This document shows, one piece after another, positions 7,440-14,610 of a stretch of 40,863 nucleotides of DNA (position 1 is the first letter of the stretch; each line of letters starts with the position of its first letter). Made by a program: the position numbers and the translations under genes. The notes beneath the pieces were generated by a model. That model was not told the DNA's origin, searched no databases, and saw only the letters and a list, made by a program, of their open reading frames with translations. The stretch covers positions 1 to 40,863 of the forward strand of contig DATGEP010000391.1 in NCBI GenBank assembly GCA_035310125.1, in the 5' to 3' direction. This DNA is from DATGEP01 sp035310125 (GTDB lineage: Bacteria; Chloroflexota; Ktedonobacteria; Ktedonobacterales; JADMIN01).

Positions 7440-9088
7440 TCGGGCCGACGGGATGCGGCAAGACGACCGTGGGCGCGGAGGTCGCCGCGCTGCTCGGATG
7501 GTCCTTCGTGGACGTGGACGAGCAGGTGGCGCGGGCCGCTGGCCGGAGTGTACCTGACATCTTCGCCGCGGATGGTGAGGCGCGCTTTCGCGAGCTGGAG
7601 AGCGCGGCGCTGGCGCAAGCCACGGAGCCGAAACACACCGTCGTCGCGACAGGCGCGGGCATCGGCGAGCGATCCCAGAACGTCGAGATCATGCGAGCGC
7701 GTGGCTGGGTAGTGCTGGTTCGCAGTACACCTGAGACGGCGCTGGAACGCATGCGCGCCGCGACAGGCGTTCTCGAAATCGGCGCCGCCCGCCCCATGCT
7801 GGCCGGAGACGATCCGCTGGCGCGCATGCGCGCGCTGGAGGCGCGGCGAGATGCATGGTACGCGCGTGCCGACGACACGGTCAGCACTGAGGAGCGTCCG
7901 CCCGCACAGGCAGCCGCCGCGATCGTCGCCAGCCTCGCCGGGCGCGGACACATCCCGCCCGGCGGCGCGGAGCCGCGATCGTTCGCGATTCGCGCCGGAC
8001 GACACGAGTATGAGGCAGTTGTCCAGTGGGGCGGACTGGCAAGCCTCGGCGAGAGGCTGCGCGCGCGCGCTCTGCCAGCGCGCCTCTTCATCGTCGCGGA
8101 TGCGGCGGTGTGGGCGCTCTACGGCATGGCGGTGCGCGGCGGCCTGGAACATGCGGGCTCCACGGTGTTGGTTCATACCGTCCCACCGGGCGAGGCCAAC
8201 AAATCCCGCGAGATGCTCAACGCCATCCACGATTGGCTCGCGGACCAGCGGGCGGAGCGCGGCGAGGCCATCGTGGCGCTCGGCGGCGGCGTAACTGGAG
8301 ATCTGGCCGGCTTCGCGGCGGCGACGTACCTGCGCGGCATGCCGCTCATCCAGGTGCCCACGTCGCTGCTGTCGCAGGTGGACGCCTCCATCGGCGGCAA
8401 GGTCGCGATTGATCACCCACATGGTAAAAACCTGATCGGCGCGTTCTATCCGCCGCGCCTCGTGCTGGCCGATCCCGCCGTGCTCCTGACAATGCCCCGC
8501 AGACAACTCGTCGAGGGCTGGGCTGAAGTCATCAAGCACGGCGTGGCGCTGGACGCCGCGTACTTCGAGAGTTTCGAGCGCGACGCGGCGGCGCTGCTGC
8601 GGCTGGAGCCAGCGGCAACGACGGCGGCCATCGCCGGATCGGTGGCGATCAAGGGGAATATTGTGGCGGGCGACGAGCGCGAATCCGAAGGCGGACAGCG
8701 GGCGCTGCTGAACTACGGCCACACGCTCGGACACGCCGTTGAAGCAGTGACAGGCTACGGCACGTGGCTACACGGCGAGGCAGTTGCGGTGGGCATGGCG
8801 GCGGCGGCACGCATCGGCGCACGGGTAGGCATCACACCCGCGAGCGTAGTGAAACGGCAGGATACCCTGCTTGAGCGCTTCGGGCTGCCAGTGCGGATGG
8901 ATGATATCTCCGCCCCGGCGCTGCTGCGCGCGGCGCTCTGGGATAAGAAGGTGCGTGGCGGCAAGGTGCGCTGGGTGCTACCCAAAGCGCTGGGATCATC
9001 GGCGGTCTTCGCGGATGTCTCCGAGGAAGATGTGCGCGCCGTCCTGTTGGAGCTGGGCGCGGTGGATGACGAGCCTCCACCGCGCTAA
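7406..9088 (+). CDS. aroKB: Bifunctional shikimate kinase / 3-dehydroquinate synthase
   Basis: A 560-aa fusion of two shikimate-pathway enzymes. Residues 1-~175 are a shikimate kinase: Walker A GPTGCGKT (13-20), the DVDEQV Asp, FRELE Arg and a RPML lid segment. The usual shikimate-binding GGG reads GAG here (VVATGAGIG). Residues ~190-560 are 3-dehydroquinate synthase: GGGVTGDLAGFAAATYLRG NAD-binding segment, PTSLLSQVDASIGGK, and zinc ligands in GWAEVIKHG, NYGHTLGHAVE and WLHGEAVAVG. The DHQS part makes 3-dehydroquinate from DAHP, and the kinase phosphorylates shikimate later in the pathway. AroQ, which acts between them, is encoded next. AroK-AroB fusions occur in several phyla. The start overlaps the end of the EamA gene. 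Confidence 0.93.
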   Translation: METQYAERIILIGPTGCGKTTVGAEVAALLGWSFVDVDEQVARAAGRSVPDIFAADGEARFRELESAALAQATEPKHTVVATGAGIGERSQNVEIMRARGWVVLVRSTPETALERMRAATGVLEIGAARPMLAGDDPLARMRALEARRDAWYARADDTVSTEERPPAQAAAAIVASLAGRGHIPPGGAEPRSFAIRAGRHEYEAVVQWGGLASLGERLRARALPARLFIVADAAVWALYGMAVRGGLEHAGSTVLVHTVPPGEANKSREMLNAIHDWLADQRAERGEAIVALGGGVTGDLAGFAAATYLRGMPLIQVPTSLLSQVDASIGGKVAIDHPHGKNLIGAFYPPRLVLADPAVLLTMPRRQLVEGWAEVIKHGVALDAAYFESFERDAAALLRLEPAATTAAIAGSVAIKGNIVAGDERESEGGQRALLNYGHTLGHAVEAVTGYGTWLHGEAVAVGMAAAARIGARVGITPASVVKRQDTLLERFGLPVRMDDISAPALLRAALWDKKVRGGKVRWVLPKALGSSAVFADVSEEDVRAVLLELGAVDDEPPPR

Positions 9089-9116
9089 AACGGCTCGTCA
9101 GCCCAGCGTGTGGCGT

Positions 9117-9135
9117 CGTCCGGCGGACGCCCGTC
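9117..9135. repeat. REP-like palindrome, family A copy 2
   Basis: Nineteen nucleotides (CGTCCGGCGGACGCCCGTC) are identical to 937-955. It starts 28 nt after the aroKB stop and may form a 3' hairpin between aroKB and aroQ. No T-tract follows. Confidence 0.6.
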
Positions 9136-9191
9136 TGCGGTATACGGGCCGTCCCGCTGATTTCTAGAATACCCAATGGAAAGCGAGTCGC

Positions 9192-9701
9192 ATGATGAGC
9201 GACACACAGATCCAACGACCGCCTTTGCGCGTGCTCGTGCTGCACGGCCCCAACCTGAACACCCTTGGGCAGCGGGAGCCAGAGATATACGGGCGCATGA
9301 CGCTCGCCGAGATCAACACCAGGCTCGAAGAGCACGCATCCAGGCTGAGTGCCGAGATCCGCGCGTTCCAGTCGAACTCCGAAGGCGCGCTGATTGACTT
9401 CTTGCAGGCGGAAGCGGCCCACGCGGCGGGAATCGTGATCAATCCGGGCGGCCTGACGCATACCAGCGTGAGCCTGCGCGACGCGCTGGCGGGCACCGGC
9501 AAGCCCGTTGTCGAAGTGCATCTCTCGAACATCTATGCGCGCGAGCCGTTCCGGCATACGTCGTTGCTGGCCCCCATCTGCAAGGGGCAGATCACGGGCC
9601 TGGGTTGGCGCGGCTACATTTTCGCGCTGGACGCGCTGCTGGAGAACGCTCAAGAGCACCAGCGCATGCGGCCAGTGCCATTATCAGGAGAACAGTTGTG
9701 A
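9192..9701 (+). CDS. aroQ: 3-dehydroquinate dehydratase, type II
   Basis: Dehydrates 3-dehydroquinate to 3-dehydroshikimate by the enolate mechanism of the dodecameric type II enzyme. The 169-aa product matches the family length (~150) with a short extra N-terminus. Visible motifs: LHGPNLNTLGQREPEIYG with the active-site Arg and Tyr, FQSNSEGALID, INPGGLTHTSVSLRDAL, and VEVHLSNIYAREPFRHTS with the catalytic His and the substrate-binding loop. Two adjacent ATG codons (9192, 9195) are possible starts. The stop overlaps the GTG of pepQ by 4 nt (GTGA), which implies translational coupling. It follows aroKB after a ~100-bp gap holding a hairpin repeat. Confidence 0.95.
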   Translation: MMSDTQIQRPPLRVLVLHGPNLNTLGQREPEIYGRMTLAEINTRLEEHASRLSAEIRAFQSNSEGALIDFLQAEAAHAAGIVINPGGLTHTSVSLRDALAGTGKPVVEVHLSNIYAREPFRHTSLLAPICKGQITGLGWRGYIFALDALLENAQEHQRMRPVPLSGEQL

Positions 9702-10861
9702 GCATTGCGGAGTCTAACAATGTCGCCAGCGGTCTTCCGCGCCAGACGCAGCGGATGGACAAGGCACGCGCCGTCATGCGTGCGCAGAGCCTCGACGCCT
9801 TACTCGTGTCCAATCCTGAGAACCGGCGCTATCTGACCGGCTTCACCGGGCACGATTCGGGCGCCGACTCAGCGGGCACAGCGCTCGTCACGCTCGACGC
9901 GGTGGCATTGATTACCGATGGGCGCTATTCAGAGCAGGCCGAGCGGGAATGTCCGGGGCTGCGCCTGATTCTTCGTGCAGGCGAGTTCGCGGCAATCGCG
10001 GCGGAAGCGATCATCGAGACGGGCGCCCGCCGTATCGGCTTTGAGGCGACGCACATGACGGTGGCCCTTCGCGATGACCTGGCGGCGGCTATTGCGGAGA
10101 AGTCCGGAGATAAGCCCGCACCTGAGCTGGTCGCGACGCGGACAATCATCGAGCCGCTGCGCGCGGTGAAAGACGCCGACGAGCTGGCTGCCATCGAGCG
10201 CGCCGTGGCAATCACGGACGAAACATTCGCGTACCTCTGCGGCTGGCTGCGCGCCGGGCTGACGGAGAAACAGGTGGCGCAGGAGATCGAGCGTCACATG
10301 CTTGAGCTTGGCGCTGATGGGCTGGCCTTCGACAGCATTGTGGCAAGCGGTCCCAACTCCGCGCTACCGCACGCCGTGCCTTCAGACCGGCCAATCCAGC
10401 TTGGCGAGCCAATCACGCTTGATATAGGTTCGCGCTACGCCGGCTACTGCTCGGATATGACACGCACTGTCTGCCTTGGCGAGCCGGGTGAGCAGGCTCG
10501 TGCGCTCTACGATCTGGTGCTGCGGGCACACGAGACGTGCGAGGCGGGTCTGCGGGCCGGAATGAACGGCCAGCAAGCGGATGCGCTCGCGCGCGACGTG
10601 ATCGCGGCTGCCGGCCGTGGCGAGCAATTTACCCACGGCACTGGGCACGGCGTTGGCCTGGAGATCCATGAGAGCCCGCGCCTCAGCAGATTCGCACCGG
10701 CGGATCAGGCGTTTGAGCCGGGCATGGTGATTACCATCGAGCCGGGAGTCTATATTGCCGGACAGAGTGGTGTACGCATCGAAGACACCGCGGTGGTGAC
10801 AGAGGATGGGATTCGTGTGCTGACCGCATCACATAAGCGCTTTGAGCTTCCCGCACGTTAG
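9698..10861 (+). CDS. pepQ: M24 family Xaa-Pro aminopeptidase / dipeptidase
   Basis: Cytosolic metallopeptidase expected to cleave X-Pro bonds. The 387-aa protein has an N-terminal creatinase-like domain (VSNPENRRYLTGFTG) and a C-terminal pita-bread domain with all five metal ligands: D242 and D253 (LDIGSRYAGYCSDMTRT), H317 (HGTGHGVGLEIHE), E348 (TIEPGVY) and E362 (GVRIEDT). The GTG start at 9698 has a strong upstream AGGAG and overlaps the aroQ stop. Placement between aroQ and efp is the conserved Firmicutes-like order (yqhS-yqhT-efp). An aminopeptidase P assignment and a prolidase assignment cannot be separated from sequence alone. Confidence 0.92.
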   Translation: MSIAESNNVASGLPRQTQRMDKARAVMRAQSLDALLVSNPENRRYLTGFTGHDSGADSAGTALVTLDAVALITDGRYSEQAERECPGLRLILRAGEFAAIAAEAIIETGARRIGFEATHMTVALRDDLAAAIAEKSGDKPAPELVATRTIIEPLRAVKDADELAAIERAVAITDETFAYLCGWLRAGLTEKQVAQEIERHMLELGADGLAFDSIVASGPNSALPHAVPSDRPIQLGEPITLDIGSRYAGYCSDMTRTVCLGEPGEQARALYDLVLRAHETCEAGLRAGMNGQQADALARDVIAAAGRGEQFTHGTGHGVGLEIHESPRLSRFAPADQAFEPGMVITIEPGVYIAGQSGVRIEDTAVVTEDGIRVLTASHKRFELPAR

Positions 10862-10900
10862 CTCAATTGCGGCAAAAGTAGCGGCAGACACGAATTCGCA

Positions 10901-10909
10901 TGGTAGAAT
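10901..10909 (+). promoter_or_regulatory. Extended -10 element upstream of efp
   Basis: TGG-TAGAAT fits the extended -10 pattern TGnTAnnnT. No good -35 is visible. It lies in the 190-bp gap between pepQ and efp, so efp may have its own start site in addition to readthrough. Confidence 0.35.
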
Positions 10910-11051
10910 AGACTGGGTATCTGGGCGCTTCGGATGGAATGGCATGACGCGTGGCGCCCGCATTCCCGTACAGATAACGTGGCGGCGGCGCTTCGGCCCG
11001 CCTGTCGTGGGCATAGAGCGCGGACGCGGGCGTCCAGCGCGGGAGGGACGT

Positions 11052-11612
11052 ATGATTTCGACTGGCGACCTGAAAAAGGGCGTCTCGATAGAGATGGATG
11101 GCCAGCTCTATACGATAGTGGAATGGCAGCACATCAAGATGGGGCGTGGCGGCGCGATTGTGCGCATCAAGCTGCGCAATCTGCGCACCGGCGCCATCAT
11201 TGACCGCACCTTTGACGCGGGCGAGCGCTTTCAGCGGGCGTACCTGGATCGCCATAAGGTGCAATACTCGTACAACGACGGCGATACTTACTATTTCATG
11301 GACAACGAAACCTACGAGATGACGCAAATCTCCGCGACGCTGCTTGGTGACGCCAAGAACTACCTGCTGGACGGCATGACGCTGGAAGTCGTGTACTACA
11401 ACGACGAGCCGATCAGTGTGGATCTGCCCATTACGGTGGACCTCGTTGTTACATATACGGAGCCTGGCTTCAAAGGCGACACCGCGACCGGAGGCACAAA
11501 GCCCGCGACGGTTGAGACCGGGCTGACCGTGCAGGTTCCCTTGTTCGTCACAACCGGCGACAAGATCCGTGTAAAAACCGACACTGGAACGTACGTTGAG
11601 CGTGTCGCGTAG
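11052..11612 (+). CDS. efp: Translation elongation factor P
   Basis: Relieves ribosome stalling at polyproline stretches. The 186-aa product has the three beta-barrel layout (KOW-like, OB, C-terminal OB) and the family signature near GSKPATVETGLTVQVPLFV. The tip of the domain I loop reads IKMGRGGAIV, so the residue that is Lys34 in E. coli is Arg32 here. The loop matches, from memory, Thermus EF-P (KLGRGGA) rather than Pseudomonas (PGRNAA). No earP, epmA or ymfI-type modification gene is in this window. The ATG at 11052 follows GGGAGGGACGT. Longer in-frame extensions upstream are not part of the family fold. Confidence 0.96.
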   Translation: MISTGDLKKGVSIEMDGQLYTIVEWQHIKMGRGGAIVRIKLRNLRTGAIIDRTFDAGERFQRAYLDRHKVQYSYNDGDTYYFMDNETYEMTQISATLLGDAKNYLLDGMTLEVVYYNDEPISVDLPITVDLVVTYTEPGFKGDTATGGTKPATVETGLTVQVPLFVTTGDKIRVKTDTGTYVERVA

Positions 11613-11771
11613 CCGGCACGCAGTGATTCTACGTGAGATAGTTGTCTACTGCTGGCGCCTATGCCGGCTCGTGCGTTACAAGCTATCTCATCCGTTTACG
11701 CTGAAATAAGCGGACGAGGCAGCGCCACAGCGCGGCGTATGCCCACATCCGCATCAGACAGGAGGCGCGGC

Positions 11772-12281
11772 ATGGTGCGCGAGCGAGCCGAGCGCGGCGG
11801 CGGCGATATGCTGCCCCAGACCGTACAGAATCCCTTGAGCATTGCCGAGATTCGCCAGCTCATCGCCATGATGAGCGGAAGCGACATCGAGGAAATCGCC
11901 ATCGAGCAGGAGAGCCACGGCGTCCGCCTCCGGCTCGCCAAGCCCGCGCCCATTGCCGTGTCCTTTAGCGACGACGGGTACGAAGACGGCGCTCTGCTGA
12001 GCGAGCTGGCAGCGGAAGAAGACACCGCCACCAATCCGCATGAGATCGGCGCACCGCTCGTCGGCCTGTTTCGCTCGAATATGAAGGGCGACGGCAAAGC
12101 GCTTGTCCAGGTCGGCGACATCGTCCGTCAGGGCCAGGTTATCGCCGCCATCGAGTCACTCAACGTACTCAGTGAGGTAGAGGCTAGCATCGCTGGCCGC
12201 GTCAGCGAGATACGTGCCGCCGATGGTCAGCCAGTCGAGTATGGGCAGACACTGCTGGTCATAGAGCCACGCACCGCATAG
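11772..12281 (+). CDS. AccB-like protein lacking the biotinylated lysine
   Basis: The 169-aa product has the architecture of the biotin carboxyl carrier protein of acetyl-CoA carboxylase. A helical N-terminus (LSIAEIRQLIAMMSGSDIEEIAIE) is followed by a linker and a biotinyl-lipoyl barrel (GAPLVGLFRSN to GQPVEYGQTLLVIEP). The invariant EAMK-M segment that presents the biotinylated lysine instead reads IESLNVLSEVEA. Asn131 (AAC, 12162-12164) replaces Lys, so the protein cannot be biotinylated at that site. The ATG at 11772 has a perfect AGGAGG 6 nt upstream. The gene sits in the conserved accB position after efp, but accC does not follow: xseA does. It may be a regulatory decoy like plant BADC proteins, or have lost carrier function. 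A sequencing error is unlikely because the whole motif diverges. Confidence 0.85.
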   Translation: MVRERAERGGGDMLPQTVQNPLSIAEIRQLIAMMSGSDIEEIAIEQESHGVRLRLAKPAPIAVSFSDDGYEDGALLSELAAEEDTATNPHEIGAPLVGLFRSNMKGDGKALVQVGDIVRQGQVIAAIESLNVLSEVEASIAGRVSEIRAADGQPVEYGQTLLVIEPRTA

Positions 12282-12303
12282 CAAAGTACCGCCGCTGTTC
12301 CGG

Positions 12304-12332
12304 TTTCGTGTGTCCGCCGCGTATAGTATAGT
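12304..12332 (+). promoter_or_regulatory. Candidate xseA promoter
   Basis: TTTCGT (12304-12309) and TATAGT (12327-12332) are separated by 17 bp. A second overlapping TATAGT starts at 12322. Transcription would begin about 55 nt before the xseA start. Confidence 0.35.
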
Positions 12333-12394
12333 AAAGAACATCCGTTCGCGGTAGACTCGCCCACCGGGGCGCTTTGTCGAAGGGTACTCTGTCT

Positions 12395-13702
12395 ATGCGC
12401 ATCGTCGCCGTCTCCGAGCTGACGCGCTATATCAAAGATGTGCTGGAGGAGGATTTCTACCTTCAGGATATCTGGGTACGCGGCGAGTTGACGAACCTCA
12501 CACAACCAGCCTCCGGGCACCGCTACTTCTCGCTCAAGGACGAGACGGCGACACTGCGCTGTGTATTGTTTCGCGGCCACGCCGGCTTCGTACCGCCGCT
12601 ACGCAACGGCATGGCTGTGCTGGCCCACGGGCGCATCAGCATCTTTGAGCAGCGCGGCGACTATCAGTTCTACGTTGACGCCGTCGAAGATGCTGGTATT
12701 GGAGAGCTGCACCGCCGCTTCGAGGCGCTCAAGGCGCGGCTGGAAGCGGAAGGACTCTTCGCGCCGGAACGCAAGCGCGCGCTGCCGCCGTGTCCCGCGG
12801 TCGTCGGCGTCGTGACCTCCGCCTCAGCCGCCGCCCTCCGTGACATCGTGCGCACCCTGCGGCTACGCTGTCCACTGGTGCGCGTCGTGCTCATGCCGGC
12901 GCTGGTGCAGGGCGAAGGCGCGGCAGAGCAGGTGACGGCGGCGCTGGACGCGCTCAATGCGCACGGCGAGGCTGATGTCATCCTGGTGGCGCGCGGCGGC
13001 GGTTCGCTCGAAGAGCTTTGGGCATTCAACGAGGAGGTCGTGGCGCGAGCCATCGCCCGTTCAGCCATTCCAGTCGTCACTGGCATCGGCCATGAGACGG
13101 ACTTTACCATTGCGGACTTCGTGGCCGATCTGCGTGCCTCGACGCCTACAGCAGCGGCAACCGCTGTTGTTCCCGATGCGTCAGCATGGCGAGACGACCT
13201 GGACGCCGTGCAGGCGCGCCTGGATTACCTGATCGCGACGCGACTGACAATGGAGCGCGACAATCTACGGACAAGCCTGCATCAGCTCGACCGCGCCAGC
13301 CCAGAGCGGCGCATCCTGGATGCGCGCCAGCACGTAGACGAGTCGCACCTGACAATCACGCGGAGCATGGGGCATCTGCTGGCGATGCGCGACGCGCGAC
13401 TTCATGGCGCGGCTCTGCGGCTGCACGCGCTCAGCCCGCTGCAAACACTGGGACGCGGCTTCGCGGTGGTTCGGCGGCAATCCGATGGCGCGTTGGTGAC
13501 GAGCGTGGCGCACGTTTCGCCCGGCCAGGGTATAACGGTGCGTGTCGCGGATGGCACGTTCGCGGCCATCGCCAGCGCGCGAATTGAGGGTGTGCCGGCG
13601 GATGTCGCGCACGCCAACAACACACAACCGGCGTCAATCAGAGCGGCGGGCGCCCATGCACGCACGCACGAGGCCGATGCCGAGGGAGTTGGAGATGAGT
13701 AA
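12395..13702 (+). CDS. xseA: Exodeoxyribonuclease VII large subunit
   Basis: Catalytic large subunit of exonuclease VII, which degrades single-stranded DNA from both ends into oligonucleotides and acts with XseB. The 435-aa product has an N-terminal OB-fold (VSELTRYIKDVLEEDFYLQDIWVRGELTN, HRYFSLKDETATLRCVLF). The nuclease core follows, with VGVVTSASAAALRDI, ARGGGSLEELWAFNEE and PVVTGIGHETDFTIADFVADLRASTPTAAA, and then a coiled-coil C-terminus ending in LQTLGRGFAVV. The ATG at 12395 is preferred over an upstream TTG (12374) because the OB-fold begins just after it and AAGGG lies upstream. The 3' end overlaps xseB by 8 nt. Confidence 0.94.
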   Translation: MRIVAVSELTRYIKDVLEEDFYLQDIWVRGELTNLTQPASGHRYFSLKDETATLRCVLFRGHAGFVPPLRNGMAVLAHGRISIFEQRGDYQFYVDAVEDAGIGELHRRFEALKARLEAEGLFAPERKRALPPCPAVVGVVTSASAAALRDIVRTLRLRCPLVRVVLMPALVQGEGAAEQVTAALDALNAHGEADVILVARGGGSLEELWAFNEEVVARAIARSAIPVVTGIGHETDFTIADFVADLRASTPTAAATAVVPDASAWRDDLDAVQARLDYLIATRLTMERDNLRTSLHQLDRASPERRILDARQHVDESHLTITRSMGHLLAMRDARLHGAALRLHALSPLQTLGRGFAVVRRQSDGALVTSVAHVSPGQGITVRVADGTFAAIASARIEGVPADVAHANNTQPASIRAAGAHARTHEADAEGVGDE

Positions 13703-14033
13703 CACGCGCAAGCCGCGCACCGCCGCCATGAACGGCGTGCGGAGCGGCGAGACAGCGAACCCAGGCGGCGCGGCGGAGCCCGAGCCGCTGGCATTCGAGG
13801 AGGCGCTGGGCCGGCTGGATGAAACGGTCGCCGCGCTCGAAGGCGGCCAGTTACCCCTGGAGGATGCGTTGCGATTATTCGAGGAGGGGGTGCGAATGGC
13901 GCAACGCTGCCAGGAGATGCTCGACACCGCCCAGTTGCGGGTACAGCGCTTGCGAATGACCACTCAAACCGAAGATGACCAGACGTCGAACAACCTGTTT
14001 GTCCTGGATACATTTGAGCTGGATGACGAGTAA
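13695..14033 (+). CDS. xseB: Exodeoxyribonuclease VII small subunit
   Basis: Small subunit that binds the XseA coiled coil. The family core (LAFEEALGRLDETVAALEGGQLPLEDALRLFEEGVRMAQRC) occupies residues ~33-75 of a 112-aa product. It is longer than the usual ~75-80 aa because of a low-complexity N-terminus (~30 residues) and an acidic tail (FELDDE). The ATG at 13695 lies inside the end of xseA and follows GGAGTTGGAG, consistent with translational coupling and fixed stoichiometry. Confidence 0.92.
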   Translation: MSNTRKPRTAAMNGVRSGETANPGGAAEPEPLAFEEALGRLDETVAALEGGQLPLEDALRLFEEGVRMAQRCQEMLDTAQLRVQRLRMTTQTEDDQTSNNLFVLDTFELDDE

Positions 14034-14049
14034 AGGCGCGTAAGCGGCT

Positions 14050-14499
14050 ATGGATCCACAACTTTCGGCGCTGACGCGCAACCGGGTGCTCTGGGCATCA
14101 TTCGCCGCCTGGTCAACCGCCCAGACGCTCAAGACGATCCGGGCGATCTTCCTGACGCGGCAAGTTAACCTGAATTATCTCGTCTCTTCCGGCGGCATGC
14201 CGAGCGCGCATTCGGCGCTCGTGACAGCGCTGGCGACATCCGTTGCTCGCGTGGAAGGCATAGACTCAACGGAGTTCGCCGTCGCCGCCATCCTTGCGGG
14301 CATCGTGATGTACGACGCAACTGGCGTGCGCCTCGCAGTGAGCAAGCAGGCACGTATCCTGAATATGATGCTCGACGACTTTTTCAATGAGCGGGGCATC
14401 AATGAGAAGAAACTACATGAGCTGATCGGCCATACACCCATTCAGGTGGTCGCGGGCGCCGCGTTGGGCATTTTCGCCGGCCTCATCCTCACGCCATAG
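14050..14499 (+). CDS. Divergent PAP2 (DUF212) family membrane protein
   Basis: A 149-aa protein with hydrophobic helices, a SSGGMPSAHSALVTALA segment and a second YDATGVRLAVSKQA segment. These two motifs define the divergent PAP2 family, related to YuiD of Bacillus and plant DUF212 proteins. A phosphatase activity on lipid or small phosphate esters is inferred from the PAP2 relationship and is not demonstrated. Length is normal for the family. It follows xseB by 16 nt and is probably the last gene of the operon; a REP-like element separates it from the convergent serS. Confidence 0.85.
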   Translation: MDPQLSALTRNRVLWASFAAWSTAQTLKTIRAIFLTRQVNLNYLVSSGGMPSAHSALVTALATSVARVEGIDSTEFAVAAILAGIVMYDATGVRLAVSKQARILNMMLDDFFNERGINEKKLHELIGHTPIQVVAGAALGIFAGLILTP

Positions 14500-14548
14500 C
14501 CACCGGCTGATTATCCGCACTGCCCGGTGCGATGTAGGTGCTTTCCTT

Positions 14549-14591
14549 TCACCGGCCGGTCCCCCCTTGGGTGAGAAAGGGACCGGGGTGA
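14549..14591. repeat. REP-like inverted repeat between convergent genes
   Basis: Nested inverted arms: TCACC (14549-14553) with GGTGA (14587-14591), and GGTCCC (14558-14563) with GGGACC (14579-14584). It separates the convergent DUF212 gene and serS, where it could act as a bidirectional terminator. Its TCACC...GGTGA frame resembles the element at 6352-6375. Confidence 0.5.
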
Positions 14592-14610
14592 GCCACATGA
14601 GAACACCAGC

